Below are positions 25,189 through 33,830 of a stretch of DNA of 64,000 bases, piece after piece. Position 1 is the stretch's first letter; every line of letters starts with the position of its first letter. The stretch covers positions 3,427,501 to 3,491,500 of the forward strand of contig NZ_CP117452.1 of NCBI RefSeq assembly GCF_030687895.1, read 5' to 3'. The position numbers and the translations under genes are program-made. The notes beneath the pieces are model-generated. The model had not been told where the DNA came from. It searched no databases and saw only the letters and a program-made list of their open reading frames with translations. The DNA comes from Pseudomonas sp. FP198 (GTDB lineage: Bacteria; Pseudomonadota; Gammaproteobacteria; Pseudomonadales; Pseudomonadaceae).

Positions 25189-26841
25189 CTAAACGATATC
25201 TCCGTCATCCTGGGCAGTCGGACGCGCAGGTGCTGAGGAAGATGCCTGGACCTGCGTACCTGCGAGCGGCTGCATGGGGATGCTTTGACCCTGAGCGGCC
25301 TGTCCTTGAGGGGTGGCCGCGGAGCGTTGCCTCAGGGCTCCAACGCTTTTGTTCCAGGCAGATTGGGAGGTGGTGCCAATGGCGTCGGCAACGCCCTTGA
25401 CTCCATCGCCTACCGCTTGAGCTGCATTTTTTGTGTGGTGGGTCGCTGAAACAGCCGTATCTTTGGCAAATCTGGCGCCGGTGAGCGATGTCTTGAGCGC
25501 AAGCTGACCGCCTTGGACCGCCACCCTGCCCGCTGCATCTGCGCCCCCTGCTACTGCTTTCGGTACATGGGCATCGACAGCAGCGGTGGCTTTTTTCGGC
25601 ACTGATCCACCTAGCGAGGCGCCAGCAGCCCAGAGCCCGAAAGCCAGGGTACCCAATACGTTTTTTAACCCCTCGGAGGCTGCGGTAGCCGCCATTTTTC
25701 CCAGCTCACTGGACTTCGCCAGGTTGGCTGTGGCGGTTGTAGCCGCGCCCATTGCAGAAAAACCGCCAATCAGCAGACCATTTCCCACCACACTGACCGG
25801 GTCCAGTATCTCTTTCAGGGCATCGCCGCTGATGACCGCATTCAGCGCCGTAGCCGCGCCTTCACCAAGCCGCGCGGAGACCATCTTGGCCAGGGCAGTG
25901 GCATCGAGATCCTTTAAAGTCTCGAAGTCATCCAGCCATTCGGTATCTTGATCAATAGGCTTATGGGCCTGCCCTTCCGGTACAGCATCTCGACGACCAT
26001 AGAGCATTGCAGGGTCAGCCAAATGGTTACTGCGATCACGGCTCACATTGTAATGCTCGATTGCAATACCCACGATGATAGCCGTGACCGGTCGTAGGGC
26101 GGGTTGCAGGATTGCATCCAGTTCCTCTCTGCCAGCAGCCGTCATGGCAAGCGTTGATGCGTACATTGCAGTGTTACGTACAGCAAACCCGGTAAGCCAC
26201 TTATTGGCTTCGTCGAAAGCATTACGCAATGGACCTTTGTCCAACGCCAGCAGCTTTTCCGCCACCGATGCTTGAAGCGCCGGGTGCAGTGTATTGCTCT
26301 CGGGTTTAAGGTAATAACCAGGCTTGAAGCCCGCGATCGTCTTGTTACCGGCAGCATCCGCCATACCGGCATACAAGCATGACATCGCGTTCTCTATAGC
26401 CGCTTGGCGTACCGTATTGGCATGCTGGCCCGCTACCTGGAGGATCGACGGTTTGAAATTACCGGCCTCGGTCAGCGCCGCAAATGGCGTCCCCCCCATG
26501 CCTGACTTTATTGACGCAAACAATCTGTCGGCTCTGGCCGCGTTTTTTTCCGCCTTCTCCATGTCATGGACGGTATAACCCCCGGCCTCCAGCCGTTGGG
26601 CACGGTCATCGCAAATGGCGTTCAGCTCCGCGTTGCGGGCGCTTGAAGCAGGGCCAGCGGGTTGATCGGAGTCAGCTTGTGTTTCAAGGTGAGCCTCGAA
26701 ATGGTTATGGAGCCGCGTGTGCATTGCTACCCCGATATCACCGAGGACCGGAGAGTGAGAGGCCCGCAGTGTTGTTTCCTGCTGTATCTCATCAGGTGGA
26801 CGGGTCAGCTCGCGGCCTGCACCTACATTAATCGTATCCAT
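25189..26841 (-). CDS. HopAA1/RopAA-like type III secretion effector candidate
   Basis: 550 residues, no Sec signal. The layout agrees with what I recall of HopAA1: a polar N-terminus, helices RARNAELNAICDDRAQRL-like and ARADRLFASIKSGMGGTPFA, a tract VRNTAMYASTLAMTAAGREE, the motif DTEWLDDFETLKDLD, two hydrophobic stretches (VVGNGLLIGGFSAMGAATT; VLGTLAFGLWAAGASLGGS) and a polar tail with VGALRQRSAA. ATG 26841 has GAGGA 7 nt upstream. A near-consensus hrp box lies 74 bp upstream, supporting HrpL control. An Asp at position 2 is atypical for type III signals. No chaperone or secretion gene is in the window. Confidence 0.6.
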   Translation of the reverse strand: MDTINVGAGRELTRPPDEIQQETTLRASHSPVLGDIGVAMHTRLHNHFEAHLETQADSDQPAGPASSARNAELNAICDDRAQRLEAGGYTVHDMEKAEKNAARADRLFASIKSGMGGTPFAALTEAGNFKPSILQVAGQHANTVRQAAIENAMSCLYAGMADAAGNKTIAGFKPGYYLKPESNTLHPALQASVAEKLLALDKGPLRNAFDEANKWLTGFAVRNTAMYASTLAMTAAGREELDAILQPALRPVTAIIVGIAIEHYNVSRDRSNHLADPAMLYGRRDAVPEGQAHKPIDQDTEWLDDFETLKDLDATALAKMVSARLGEGAATALNAVISGDALKEILDPVSVVGNGLLIGGFSAMGAATTATANLAKSSELGKMAATAASEGLKNVLGTLAFGLWAAGASLGGSVPKKATAAVDAHVPKAVAGGADAAGRVAVQGGQLALKTSLTGARFAKDTAVSATHHTKNAAQAVGDGVKGVADAIGTTSQSAWNKSVGALRQRSAATPQGQAAQGQSIPMQPLAGTQVQASSSAPARPTAQDDGDIV

Positions 26842-26914
26842 GGCTTTGTCCTCTTGGCATCGGCAGATAGATGAATGCGAATGCCCCCGTTATAAGCGGC
26901 GACATCCTCACACC

Positions 26915-26942
26915 TGAGTGGCCGTACCGGAAGAAGCGTTCC
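26915..26942 (-). promoter_or_regulatory. hrp box (HrpL-dependent promoter), one mismatch
   Basis: On the minus strand TGGAACG (GGAACG at 26937-26942) is followed by 15 bp and CCACTCA (26915-26921). The hrp consensus is GGAACC-N15/16-CCACNNA, so only the last base of the first block differs. It is oriented towards the effector-like gene. Confidence 0.65.
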
Positions 26943-26994
26943 AAGGATGTAATAAATTTGAAAACCGACGGCCACAACTGAAAGGCCGACCGCT

Positions 26995-27783
26995 TTATTT
27001 TTTTTCATCGTAGAAGGCGATGCGAAGCCCAGGCCGGTCCTTGGAAACAAGAATGTTGATGCGATAGCTTCGCCAACAGCCCTGTGCATCGCGCAGCGTA
27101 ATGTCCGTATCGCCGATCGGAAGGATTTCGGGATCATCCCACCATTGCATCGTCTGTGGGACTGCTTGGAGAACCTCGTTGAGGATGGACTTCAGAACCG
27201 GGCTCTTCCCTCCCGTCAGATAGTCATGGCGCGCCTTGAGCAGTACAAGCCTCGCGGCGAACTGCCAGTCTTGAATCTTCTGCCGGTAGTGGTCGGAAAA
27301 GAACACGATGCGCAGCAGATTCGGTCGCGGCAATGTGAAGTCTTCAAAGAGGATTCTTGCCGCTTCGTTATGGGCCAGCACGTCCCATGAGCTGTCCATG
27401 ATGTAGGCCGCTTGATCGAGAGCATTAATCATCGTTACCAATGACTGGGGAAGCTCGGCACTTTCAGCCCCATCCGCAAATGTCTCACGGCCAGCCAGTG
27501 CAAAAAGGTGTTCCCGTTCGGCTCGGTCGAGCCGAAGTCCCCGCGCCAATCGCTGGAGAAAGTCGTCCGACACCGCTATGTCGCGGCCCTGCTCGAACCA
27601 GGTGTACCAGGTCAAGCCAACACCCGCCAACGCGGCGACTTCTTCGCGACGCAGGCCATTGGTTCGACGGCGGCGTCCCTGCGGCAGGCCGAGCGATTCC
27701 GGAGATGTCCGTTCGCGACACTGGCGGATGAAGTCCGACAGCGCCTGTCTGGCCGGTACTCGAGTTAATCGATCAGACGTCAC
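26995..27783 (-). CDS. XRE-family regulator with MmyB-like ligand domain
   Basis: 262 residues from GTG 27783 (GAGG 6 nt upstream). N-terminal HTH: LSDFIRQCRERTSPESLGLP, then RRTNGLRREEVAALAGVGLTWY-like helices with the signature WYTWFEQGRDIAVS; C-terminal MmyB-like domain with MDSSWDVLAHNEAARILFED. This class usually represses a neighbouring oxidoreductase, hydrolase or transferase operon; here a GST gene is divergent and a hydrolase follows it. Two GTAACAG repeats between the genes are possible binding sites. Confidence 0.85.
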   Translation of the reverse strand: MTSDRLTRVPARQALSDFIRQCRERTSPESLGLPQGRRRRTNGLRREEVAALAGVGLTWYTWFEQGRDIAVSDDFLQRLARGLRLDRAEREHLFALAGRETFADGAESAELPQSLVTMINALDQAAYIMDSSWDVLAHNEAARILFEDFTLPRPNLLRIVFFSDHYRQKIQDWQFAARLVLLKARHDYLTGGKSPVLKSILNEVLQAVPQTMQWWDDPEILPIGDTDITLRDAQGCWRSYRINILVSKDRPGLRIAFYDEKK

Positions 27784-27903
27784 CGCATACCTCGAATGGC
27801 ATCACTTTAGTAACAGTATAAAAGCCCCATTGTAACAGGATGTATTGCGGGTAATCTCTGGGGCAACAAGTGATCGAAATGCCAACTCGGGAGGTTGGAT
27901 CGT

Positions 27904-28515
27904 ATGCTCCTCTACCAATTTCAAAAGGGCACGAATCCGCGGCGCGTCATCATCTACCTGAACGAAAAGGGAATTGACGTTCCGCGCTATGAACTTGATT
28001 ACGCGGGAGGCGAGCACAAATCGCGCGAATATCTTGCAATCAATCCCGGCGGACGAGCCCCGACCCTCCTCACGGATGAGGGTGTGCCGATCACCGACTC
28101 CGCCGCCATCGTCGAGTATCTGGAGGCGCTGTATCCCGGCACGCCAATGATCGGGACGGACGTCGTTTCGCGATCGAAAGTTCGGTCGCTTGAACGCCTG
28201 GGCACCGATCTGGTGGTCCGGTCTCAGCTTTGGCTGTGGAACGTGACCCAATCTTTTCCTGCCAAGGAGCCATCCCCCTCATTGGAGGTTGCCGACAAGC
28301 TCTTTGGATACGTCACCGAAATACTGGATGTTCTGGAGATGACAACCGCAGACAACGAGTTCCTGGCAGGAAACACTCCTACGATCGCTGACTGCACGGT
28401 GTTTTCAATCTTTCAAACATGCCGGGAAAGATTCGACCTGGCCTTCGGTGCCGATCATCCGTGCCTTGATGCCTGGTACAAGAATTTTCGCCAGCGGCCT
28501 AGCGCCGACTATTAG
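27904..28515 (+). CDS. Glutathione S-transferase family protein
   Basis: 203 residues from ATG 27904, preferred over TTG 27895 because GGGAGG lies 9 nt upstream. LLYQFQKGTNPRRVIIYLNE begins the thioredoxin fold; the cis-proline segment reads NPGGRAPTLLTDEG and the glutathione contact TDSAAIVEYLEAL. The C-terminal half has NTPTIADCTVFSIF. It probably forms a short operon with the alpha/beta-hydrolase gene, under the divergent MmyB-type regulator. Confidence 0.83.
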   Translation: MLLYQFQKGTNPRRVIIYLNEKGIDVPRYELDYAGGEHKSREYLAINPGGRAPTLLTDEGVPITDSAAIVEYLEALYPGTPMIGTDVVSRSKVRSLERLGTDLVVRSQLWLWNVTQSFPAKEPSPSLEVADKLFGYVTEILDVLEMTTADNEFLAGNTPTIADCTVFSIFQTCRERFDLAFGADHPCLDAWYKNFRQRPSADY

Positions 28516-28628
28516 GAGGCATGGCGACTTGAACACACCCAAGGCCATGACTTGCGATTCAAAGCGTTTGCAAGCAGAGGAACGAATCCGTCCCTGCCCC
28601 TAACCCAAGCCAAGAAAGGAAATCGAAA

Positions 28629-29411
28629 ATGGTCATGAATCGGCGCACGTTCTCGGCAACTTTCATCGGAGCAGCCGCGGCTGCGATCCTTGCGACAAAT
28701 GGCGTGGCAGTGTCTGCATCAGGTCGTCCGCCTAAAGCCAGGAACATTGTTCTTGTGCATGGCCTCTTTGCCGATGGCTCTTGCTGGAACGACGTCATCC
28801 CCCTCTTGCAGTCGAAGGGGCTTACCGTCACTTCCGTTCAGAACCCTCTGACGACCCTGCCTCAATCGATTGCAGCAGCAGAGCGCGTACTCGCCCGCCA
28901 GGATGGCCCGACTGTTCTGGTCGGACACTCATTCGGTGGGATGATCGTCACCCAGGCCGGGATGCATCGTAATGTCTCGGCCGTTGTTTACATCGCCGCC
29001 CGAGCACCCGACGCGAACGAAGACTTCGCAGCGCTCGCGAAAAAGTACCCGACTCCGCCCGCCACCGCGGGGATCATCTATGACGGTGATGAAGGCAGGC
29101 TTACCGAAGAAGCGTTCCTGCGGGATTTCGCCGGTGATGTTCCTCCCTCGACGGCAAGGGTTCTTTACGCAACGCAATCCCCCTTTCAGAAGGCCTTGCT
29201 GGCAGGCACGGTCACAGAAGCAGCCTGGCGCTCGAAACCTGCCTACTACGCGGTTTCGGGCGAGGACCGTACCATCAATCCCGAGCTGCAGAGATTCCTG
29301 GCGAAGAGGATGGGAGCGAAGACGATAGAACTGCCGGCCAGCCATCTTTCGATAATCTCGCACCCACGGGAAGTCAGTGAGCTTATCCTGGAAGCTGCTG
29401 GTTTCGATTGA
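28629..29411 (+). CDS. Exported alpha/beta-hydrolase
   Basis: 260 residues. An N-terminal RR-containing signal (MNRRTFSATFIGAAAAAILA) looks Tat-like. The hydrolase core has the oxyanion segment LVHGLFADGSCW, nucleophile elbow VLVGHSFGGMIV (Ser in GHSFG), and a C-terminal catalytic His in PASHLSIISHP. This matches the esterase/salicylate-esterase-like group (Abhydrolase_6). The ATG at 28629 has AAGGAA upstream. Substrate unknown; the GST and MmyB-type regulator suggest xenobiotic handling. Confidence 0.82.
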   Translation: MVMNRRTFSATFIGAAAAAILATNGVAVSASGRPPKARNIVLVHGLFADGSCWNDVIPLLQSKGLTVTSVQNPLTTLPQSIAAAERVLARQDGPTVLVGHSFGGMIVTQAGMHRNVSAVVYIAARAPDANEDFAALAKKYPTPPATAGIIYDGDEGRLTEEAFLRDFAGDVPPSTARVLYATQSPFQKALLAGTVTEAAWRSKPAYYAVSGEDRTINPELQRFLAKRMGAKTIELPASHLSIISHPREVSELILEAAGFD

Positions 29412-29507
29412 GCCGTGGTTGGTCAATTTCACGAAAAATGGCTTTTTTCTAGCGCGTGGTGATGCGGCAACCGTCAGGACAATAGCCGGGACAATTTGCC
29501 CAGCCAA

Positions 29508-30392
29508 CTAGGCTCTGCCCTGTTTGCCGCCCAACACCAACGCAACACCCCCCAGCACAGCAATGGATGCCAACACCATCCTTACGCTCAGGCTTTCCCC
29601 CAGAAAAACGATGCCAGCCAGCGAAGCCAGAATGGGTACGCTCAACTGCACCGTCGCGGCTTGAAACGCTGCCAGATGACGCACCGCGACATACCAGACC
29701 GCGTAGCCGACGCCTGACGCCAGCGCGCCGGAAAGAATGGCGTAAAGCATCCCCAGCGAATCCCAACGCAGTTCTGAGAGAAACGGCAAGCTTGCAATCA
29801 ATACCAGGGGAATCGAGCGCAAGAAGTTGCCGGTTGTGGTTGCCAGCGGATCAGCGACAGTTTTGCCAAGCAGTGAGTAGATCCCCCATGCCACCCCCGA
29901 TAACAGCATCGTCAATGCGCTAACGGGATCAGGTGCGGCTGCACCTGGAAGCAGCAGGCTGACCAAGCCAACAATCGCCAACACAAACCCAACGATTGCC
30001 AGCGTGTGCATCCGCTCGCCTTTGGACAAGCCGTAGAGAACCATGCTCAATTGAACCGCGCCAAACAACAGCAGCGCCCCTGTCCCGGTCTCCAGATGAC
30101 GGTATGCGAAGGAAAAAGCAAAGACGTAGACGAACAAGGCTGCGGCGCCCTTCCAGCTTCCTTTGATCGTGCTTGAGGACCGTCTCAAGGCACACATCAG
30201 CCATAACACCAAGGCCCCGCTGGCCAACCGGACAACGCTGAAACTCGCGGCATCGATGTCGGTGTGTTTAAGCGCCAGGCGGCACAACAGCGAATTCGCT
30301 GCAAAGGCGAGCATGGCGAAACAGGTCATCGCGATCAATCTTGCCGATGCTGACGAGCTGGACGCCAATGTAAGGTGTTTGCTTATTGTCAT
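29508..30392 (-). CDS. EamA/DMT-superfamily transporter
   Basis: 294 residues with ten predicted helices in two EamA repeats: FAMLAFAANSLLCRLALKH begins the first and SGVAWGIYSLLGKTVADPL the second; the end FLGESLSVRMVLASIAVLGG is typical of RhaT/EamA exporters. ATG 30392 is preferred over the open frame to 30404. The tetR gene is divergent, with a 10-bp palindrome between them, so it is probably the regulated target. Substrate unknown. Confidence 0.85.
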   Translation of the reverse strand: MTISKHLTLASSSSASARLIAMTCFAMLAFAANSLLCRLALKHTDIDAASFSVVRLASGALVLWLMCALRRSSSTIKGSWKGAAALFVYVFAFSFAYRHLETGTGALLLFGAVQLSMVLYGLSKGERMHTLAIVGFVLAIVGLVSLLLPGAAAPDPVSALTMLLSGVAWGIYSLLGKTVADPLATTTGNFLRSIPLVLIASLPFLSELRWDSLGMLYAILSGALASGVGYAVWYVAVRHLAAFQAATVQLSVPILASLAGIVFLGESLSVRMVLASIAVLGGVALVLGGKQGRA

Positions 30393-30470
30393 GGTCGATC
30401 CCAATGCCCAGGCAGGCTCTCAGAACGCTCGACGCCACCGCGCCATTAAAAATACCTTAGATGCCTCTGT

Positions 30471-30480
30471 ACCGATCGGT
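30471..30480. promoter_or_regulatory. TetR operator candidate ACCGATCGGT
   Basis: A perfect 10-bp palindrome, ACCGATCGGT, 79 bp upstream of the DMT transporter start and 105 bp upstream of tetR. ACCGNNCGGT dyads are common TetR-family sites. Confidence 0.55.
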
Positions 30481-30584
30481 CAATACAACTATCATCCTGC
30501 GACCTTGGGATGAGCGTCTCCCGTCTGTATCCTCCAGCGCGAACGCATGGGTATGATTGACGCTCAACCGGTTGGAACTGACTC

Positions 30585-31202
30585 ATGGGAAAAAAGAACG
30601 CCGTCGTCACTGCCGAACCTGCTGAAACAAGCACCAAGGAACGGATCCTGAAAATCGCTGCGCAGTTGTTTTCGACGCGCGGGTTTCATGCGACCGGCAT
30701 GGCCGAGTTGGAAAAAGCCACTGGCCTGGCTCGAGGCGCGCTGTATTACCACATCGGCAGCAAGGAAGAATTGCTGTTCGAAATCACCAGCCGGTATCTA
30801 CGGGTGCTCATCGCGGAAGGCACGCCCCTGTGCGAGAGCGATTTGGCTGCGGAAGATAAATTTCGCCGGCTCTCGGCCATCGTGATGCGCACGATTGTCA
30901 CCCACCTTGCCGAAATGACGGTGTGTTTCCGCGAAGTGTATTCGGTCATTGGCGAGCGCCAGACCGAGTTGCTCGACCTGCACCGGCAGTATGAAAAACT
31001 CTGGTCGCAGATCCTCAAAGCTGGCGTGAGCGAGGGGACCTTCCGCACATCCGACTCGTTGGCCGTGAAGGCTATCCTTGGTATCCACCACTACAGCTAT
31101 TTGTGGATCAAGCCCGGAGGCCCTCGCTCCCCGGAGTCCATCGCGACGTTTTTCTGCGACACCCTCCTCCCCGGACTGAAGGTTGAGCCGCGCCCCGCTT
31201 GA
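30585..31202 (+). CDS. TetR/AcrR-family transcriptional regulator
   Basis: 205 residues. HTH: TKERILKIAAQLFSTRGFHA, then [20 protein letters not shown] with the following KEELLFEI. The C-terminal ligand domain of about 140 residues resembles the TetR_C group with LAEMTVCFREVYSVIGER. It is divergent from the DMT transporter and should repress it via ACCGATCGGT. Inducer unknown. Confidence 0.88.
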   Translation: MGKKNAVVTAEPAETSTKERILKIAAQLFSTRGFHATGMAELEKATGLARGALYYHIGSKEELLFEITSRYLRVLIAEGTPLCESDLAAEDKFRRLSAIVMRTIVTHLAEMTVCFREVYSVIGERQTELLDLHRQYEKLWSQILKAGVSEGTFRTSDSLAVKAILGIHHYSYLWIKPGGPRSPESIATFFCDTLLPGLKVEPRPA

Positions 31203-31502
31203 CTGTCATCAGCGGCGCTTCAAATGCGCCGCCTCCCTGGATCTCCTCCGCATTTGCGTTCCCTCGCCGATGGTTGTCCTTGCGACTGGACCAGACGCGC
31301 TTTTCGGAAGTCGCTGTGCAGTGGAGCTACTGACAAGAACCCGTAGCGTTATGGAGGGCCCGTTGGACTGACATTCGAGCGGGCCTTCCAACCAAGCCGC
31401 ACACCATCGTCATTCGCTAGCGTGCCATCCTGTGTACCCGAGGACGGGCGCTTCGCATCTGAAAATGTTGCATTCCATGCGCGATGCATACATATTTGCC
31501 CC
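31203..31502. other. Intergenic region, 300 bp, no gene seen
   Basis: Open frames here are short and have no family resemblance. An imperfect inverted repeat (GGGCCCG near 31353 and CGGGCC near 31379) could form a hairpin terminating transcription from either side. The promoter of the following marR gene must lie in the right half. Confidence 0.4.
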
Positions 31503-32030
31503 ATGAACGATATGAAACTCGAAAACATAGTTGGGGCGCTGTCGCTGGCGATTTCCGACTCTATCCACCAAGGCACTCAAGGCCAAGCTCCGGAAGTTGG
31601 TCCGGCAGCTGCGGCTATTGCCTTACTCGGTCACGAGCCAGGCATGTCCATAGAGCGCTTGAGGCGAGCCTTGGGATTATCTCATCCTGGAGCTGTGCGC
31701 CTGGTTGATAGGCTTGTCACCCAGGGTGTAGTGGAACGGAGACAAGCAGACGCTGATCGGCGTGCCGTTGCGCTCCACCTTACCCCCGCAGGAAATGCGA
31801 ACTGTGCTGCCGTGCTAGCGGTCCGCCATGAACGTATAGCTCGTGCTTTGGAAGTGCTTGATCCGGATGAGCGCGAAACCCTTGGACGGATAACCGAAAA
31901 GCTACTCAACGGCCTGGTGAATGATCTCGATCAAGGCTATTCGGTTTGTAGACTGTGCGACCCTGCGTCTTGCACGAATTGTCCAGTCGCAGATGCGTTG
32001 AATGAAAGTCCCTGCACTGGCCATCCCTGA
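31503..32030 (+). CDS. MarR-family regulator with C-terminal cysteine cluster
   Basis: 175 residues from ATG 31503. Winged helix: MSIERLRRALGLSHPGAVRL and LVTQGVVERRQADADRRAVA. The C-terminal tail carries four cysteines in CRLCDPASCTNC (C-x2-C-x5... pattern C-x2-C-x4-C-x2-C), which is unusual for MarR proteins and suggests a bound metal or thiol sensing. The neighbour, on the opposite strand and convergent, is a DUF417 membrane protein. A redox- or metal-responsive regulator is a reasonable inference. Confidence 0.8.
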   Translation: MNDMKLENIVGALSLAISDSIHQGTQGQAPEVGPAAAAIALLGHEPGMSIERLRRALGLSHPGAVRLVDRLVTQGVVERRQADADRRAVALHLTPAGNANCAAVLAVRHERIARALEVLDPDERETLGRITEKLLNGLVNDLDQGYSVCRLCDPASCTNCPVADALNESPCTGHP

Positions 32031-32072
32031 AAGTAAGCAAGATTGCTTAGCCATCAGAGAGTCCTGTGCATT

Positions 32073-32594
32073 TTATTCACTCCCGCCCTTTTGAGACTGG
32101 ATTGGGCGCAGTCGCCGCAGCCCCTCGGTGAGGATCACCAGGCTCACCCCTAATAACGCAACGTCTTTTATCAGGAACGTGCCCAGAAAATTGAGCCATG
32201 GAAAACCTCCCGATCCGGCCTCCCATATCGGTAATACCAGCATCATGGAAATGGTCGTAAAGAAGGTCAGCGAGGCTAACAAGCCACCTGCGATAGCTGC
32301 TCGAGCAGACCAGGGTGAAGCAATGAGCAGCAGTGCAGTCAGTATCTCGACTACACCCAATAAGTACGAGGTACCGGCTTCGCCAAGAACTGGATAAAGC
32401 CAGGCCAGCCATGGGGTGCCACTGATCAGGGGTATGAGTACCTGCACTTCGATCTGCGTGAACTTGAGTAGACCAATCATTAGCAGGGGAAGAACAACGC
32501 CAGATAAGACAATTGCCCGGTTTACGTTATCGAGTCTCGAAATACTGGAAGTGAGAGCAGCCTGGCTGCTGGTGACGCTCGTGATGCGCTGCAT
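32073..32594 (-). CDS. DUF417 (YkgB/RclC-like) membrane protein
   Basis: 173 residues with four hydrophobic segments. The conserved DUF417 features are VLPLLMIGLLKFTQIEVQVL, then PLISGTPWLAWLYPVLGE and TSYLLGVVEILTALLLI, and the loop FLGTFLIKDVALLG. RclC of E. coli, in the reactive-chlorine operon, belongs to this family. Convergent with the marR gene; the MBL hydrolase gene is divergent. A link to reactive halogen stress is inferred from the family only. Confidence 0.83.
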   Translation of the reverse strand: MQRITSVTSSQAALTSSISRLDNVNRAIVLSGVVLPLLMIGLLKFTQIEVQVLIPLISGTPWLAWLYPVLGEAGTSYLLGVVEILTALLLIASPWSARAAIAGGLLASLTFFTTISMMLVLPIWEAGSGGFPWLNFLGTFLIKDVALLGVSLVILTEGLRRLRPIQSQKGGSE

Positions 32595-32817
32595 GAGATT
32601 CTCCGATTGCTGATATGTGCTCGAAGCATATATCAGCGACTGGCAAAGTGCATGCGCCGCGCATATGATATTTCGCTATGAGGCCTAAGCATGTCGGAGA
32701 TACGAGCCGGTACTGACCATTTAACGGCTAAGGCGTACGCGATGCCTCACACCGAACGCGCTTTATCTACCTTTATCCCAGCGATCACCGATGCTCGCAC
32801 TCACAAAGGTACTCATC

Positions 32818-33813
32818 ATGCATAACCACGCGCGGTTCCATCTTGCGGCCCTACTCACAGCCGCCCTGGTCACGGGTGCAACCTACTCACCGTCGCCCAC
32901 CGCAGCGCAAGCATCACAGGCATCGACCGCAACGACGGCACCGCCCCATAAACCCGCACTCGCAGGCATCTACGCGTTCAATCTGGGCAAGTTCCGCATC
33001 ACCGCACTGAGCGACGGGACGCTGCCTCTCGATCTACATCCGCTGCTTAGAGGCATCAGCCCAAAGCAGATCGACGCAATGCTGCAACGTGGATTTGCTC
33101 GCAACCCGCTGGAGACATCCATCAATGCCTACCTCGTCGATACCGGCTCACATGTAGTACTGATCGATACCGGTGCCGGCGAATTGTTCGGTAACGTTGG
33201 CGGCAAGCTACCCGAAAGCCTGGCGGCTGCGGGCTACCAGCCGGCACAGATCACCGATGTGCTGATTACCCACATCCATACCGATCATTCCGGCGGCCTG
33301 ACACGCGGCGGCCAGATGATGTTTCCCAATGCGACCATCCACGTCGGCCAGGCCGATGTCGACTTCTTCCTGGACCGCGCCAACCTCGACAAGGGGTTAA
33401 CGCCGGCTTATCTGGAGCAAGCGCTGAAGACGGTTGGCCCGTACCAGCGCGAAGGCAAGCTGAAGCCGTTCACAACCGAATCCGAAATCCTCCCGGGTAT
33501 CACCGCCATTCCCACGCCTGGACATACCCCGGGCCACAGTTTTTTTCGAGTCACAAGCGAAGGCGAGAGCATCGATTTCTGGGGCGACATCATGCATGTC
33601 GGCCTCATTCAGTTCTCGCGGCCGGAGGTGACGATAACCTTCGACGTCAATCAGAACGCCGCTCGCGCCCAGCGGCTACAACAATTCGAGGCTGCCGCGA
33701 GTGAACGACGGTTGTCAGCAGTCGCTCACTTGCCATTTCCGGGCATAGGCCACATCAGGCGCGAGGCCGGCAGGTATGAGTGGGTACCCGTCCAATACCG
33801 CAATCGCGACTGA
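32818..33813 (+). CDS. Exported metallo-beta-lactamase-fold hydrolase
   Basis: 331 residues from ATG 32818. A signal peptide (LAALLTAALVTGATYS) precedes the domain. Metal ligands are visible: THIHTDHSGG near residues 151-160, and His in PTPGHTPGHSFF, Asp in DFWGDIMH, and a late His in VAHLPFPGIGHI. It belongs to the AHL-lactonase/PqsE-like exported MBL group common in Pseudomonas. Periplasmic hydrolysis of an ester or lactone is likely. A marR gene and the DUF417 gene lie upstream. Confidence 0.87.
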   Translation: MHNHARFHLAALLTAALVTGATYSPSPTAAQASQASTATTAPPHKPALAGIYAFNLGKFRITALSDGTLPLDLHPLLRGISPKQIDAMLQRGFARNPLETSINAYLVDTGSHVVLIDTGAGELFGNVGGKLPESLAAAGYQPAQITDVLITHIHTDHSGGLTRGGQMMFPNATIHVGQADVDFFLDRANLDKGLTPAYLEQALKTVGPYQREGKLKPFTTESEILPGITAIPTPGHTPGHSFFRVTSEGESIDFWGDIMHVGLIQFSRPEVTITFDVNQNAARAQRLQQFEAAASERRLSAVAHLPFPGIGHIRREAGRYEWVPVQYRNRD

Positions 33814-33830
33814 AGGCCCTACACGCCTGC

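Noticed and set aside
27795..27850. GTAACAG direct repeats as an operator of the MmyB-type regulator
   Set aside because: Only two copies, unequal context; mentioned in the gene entry but not called as a site.
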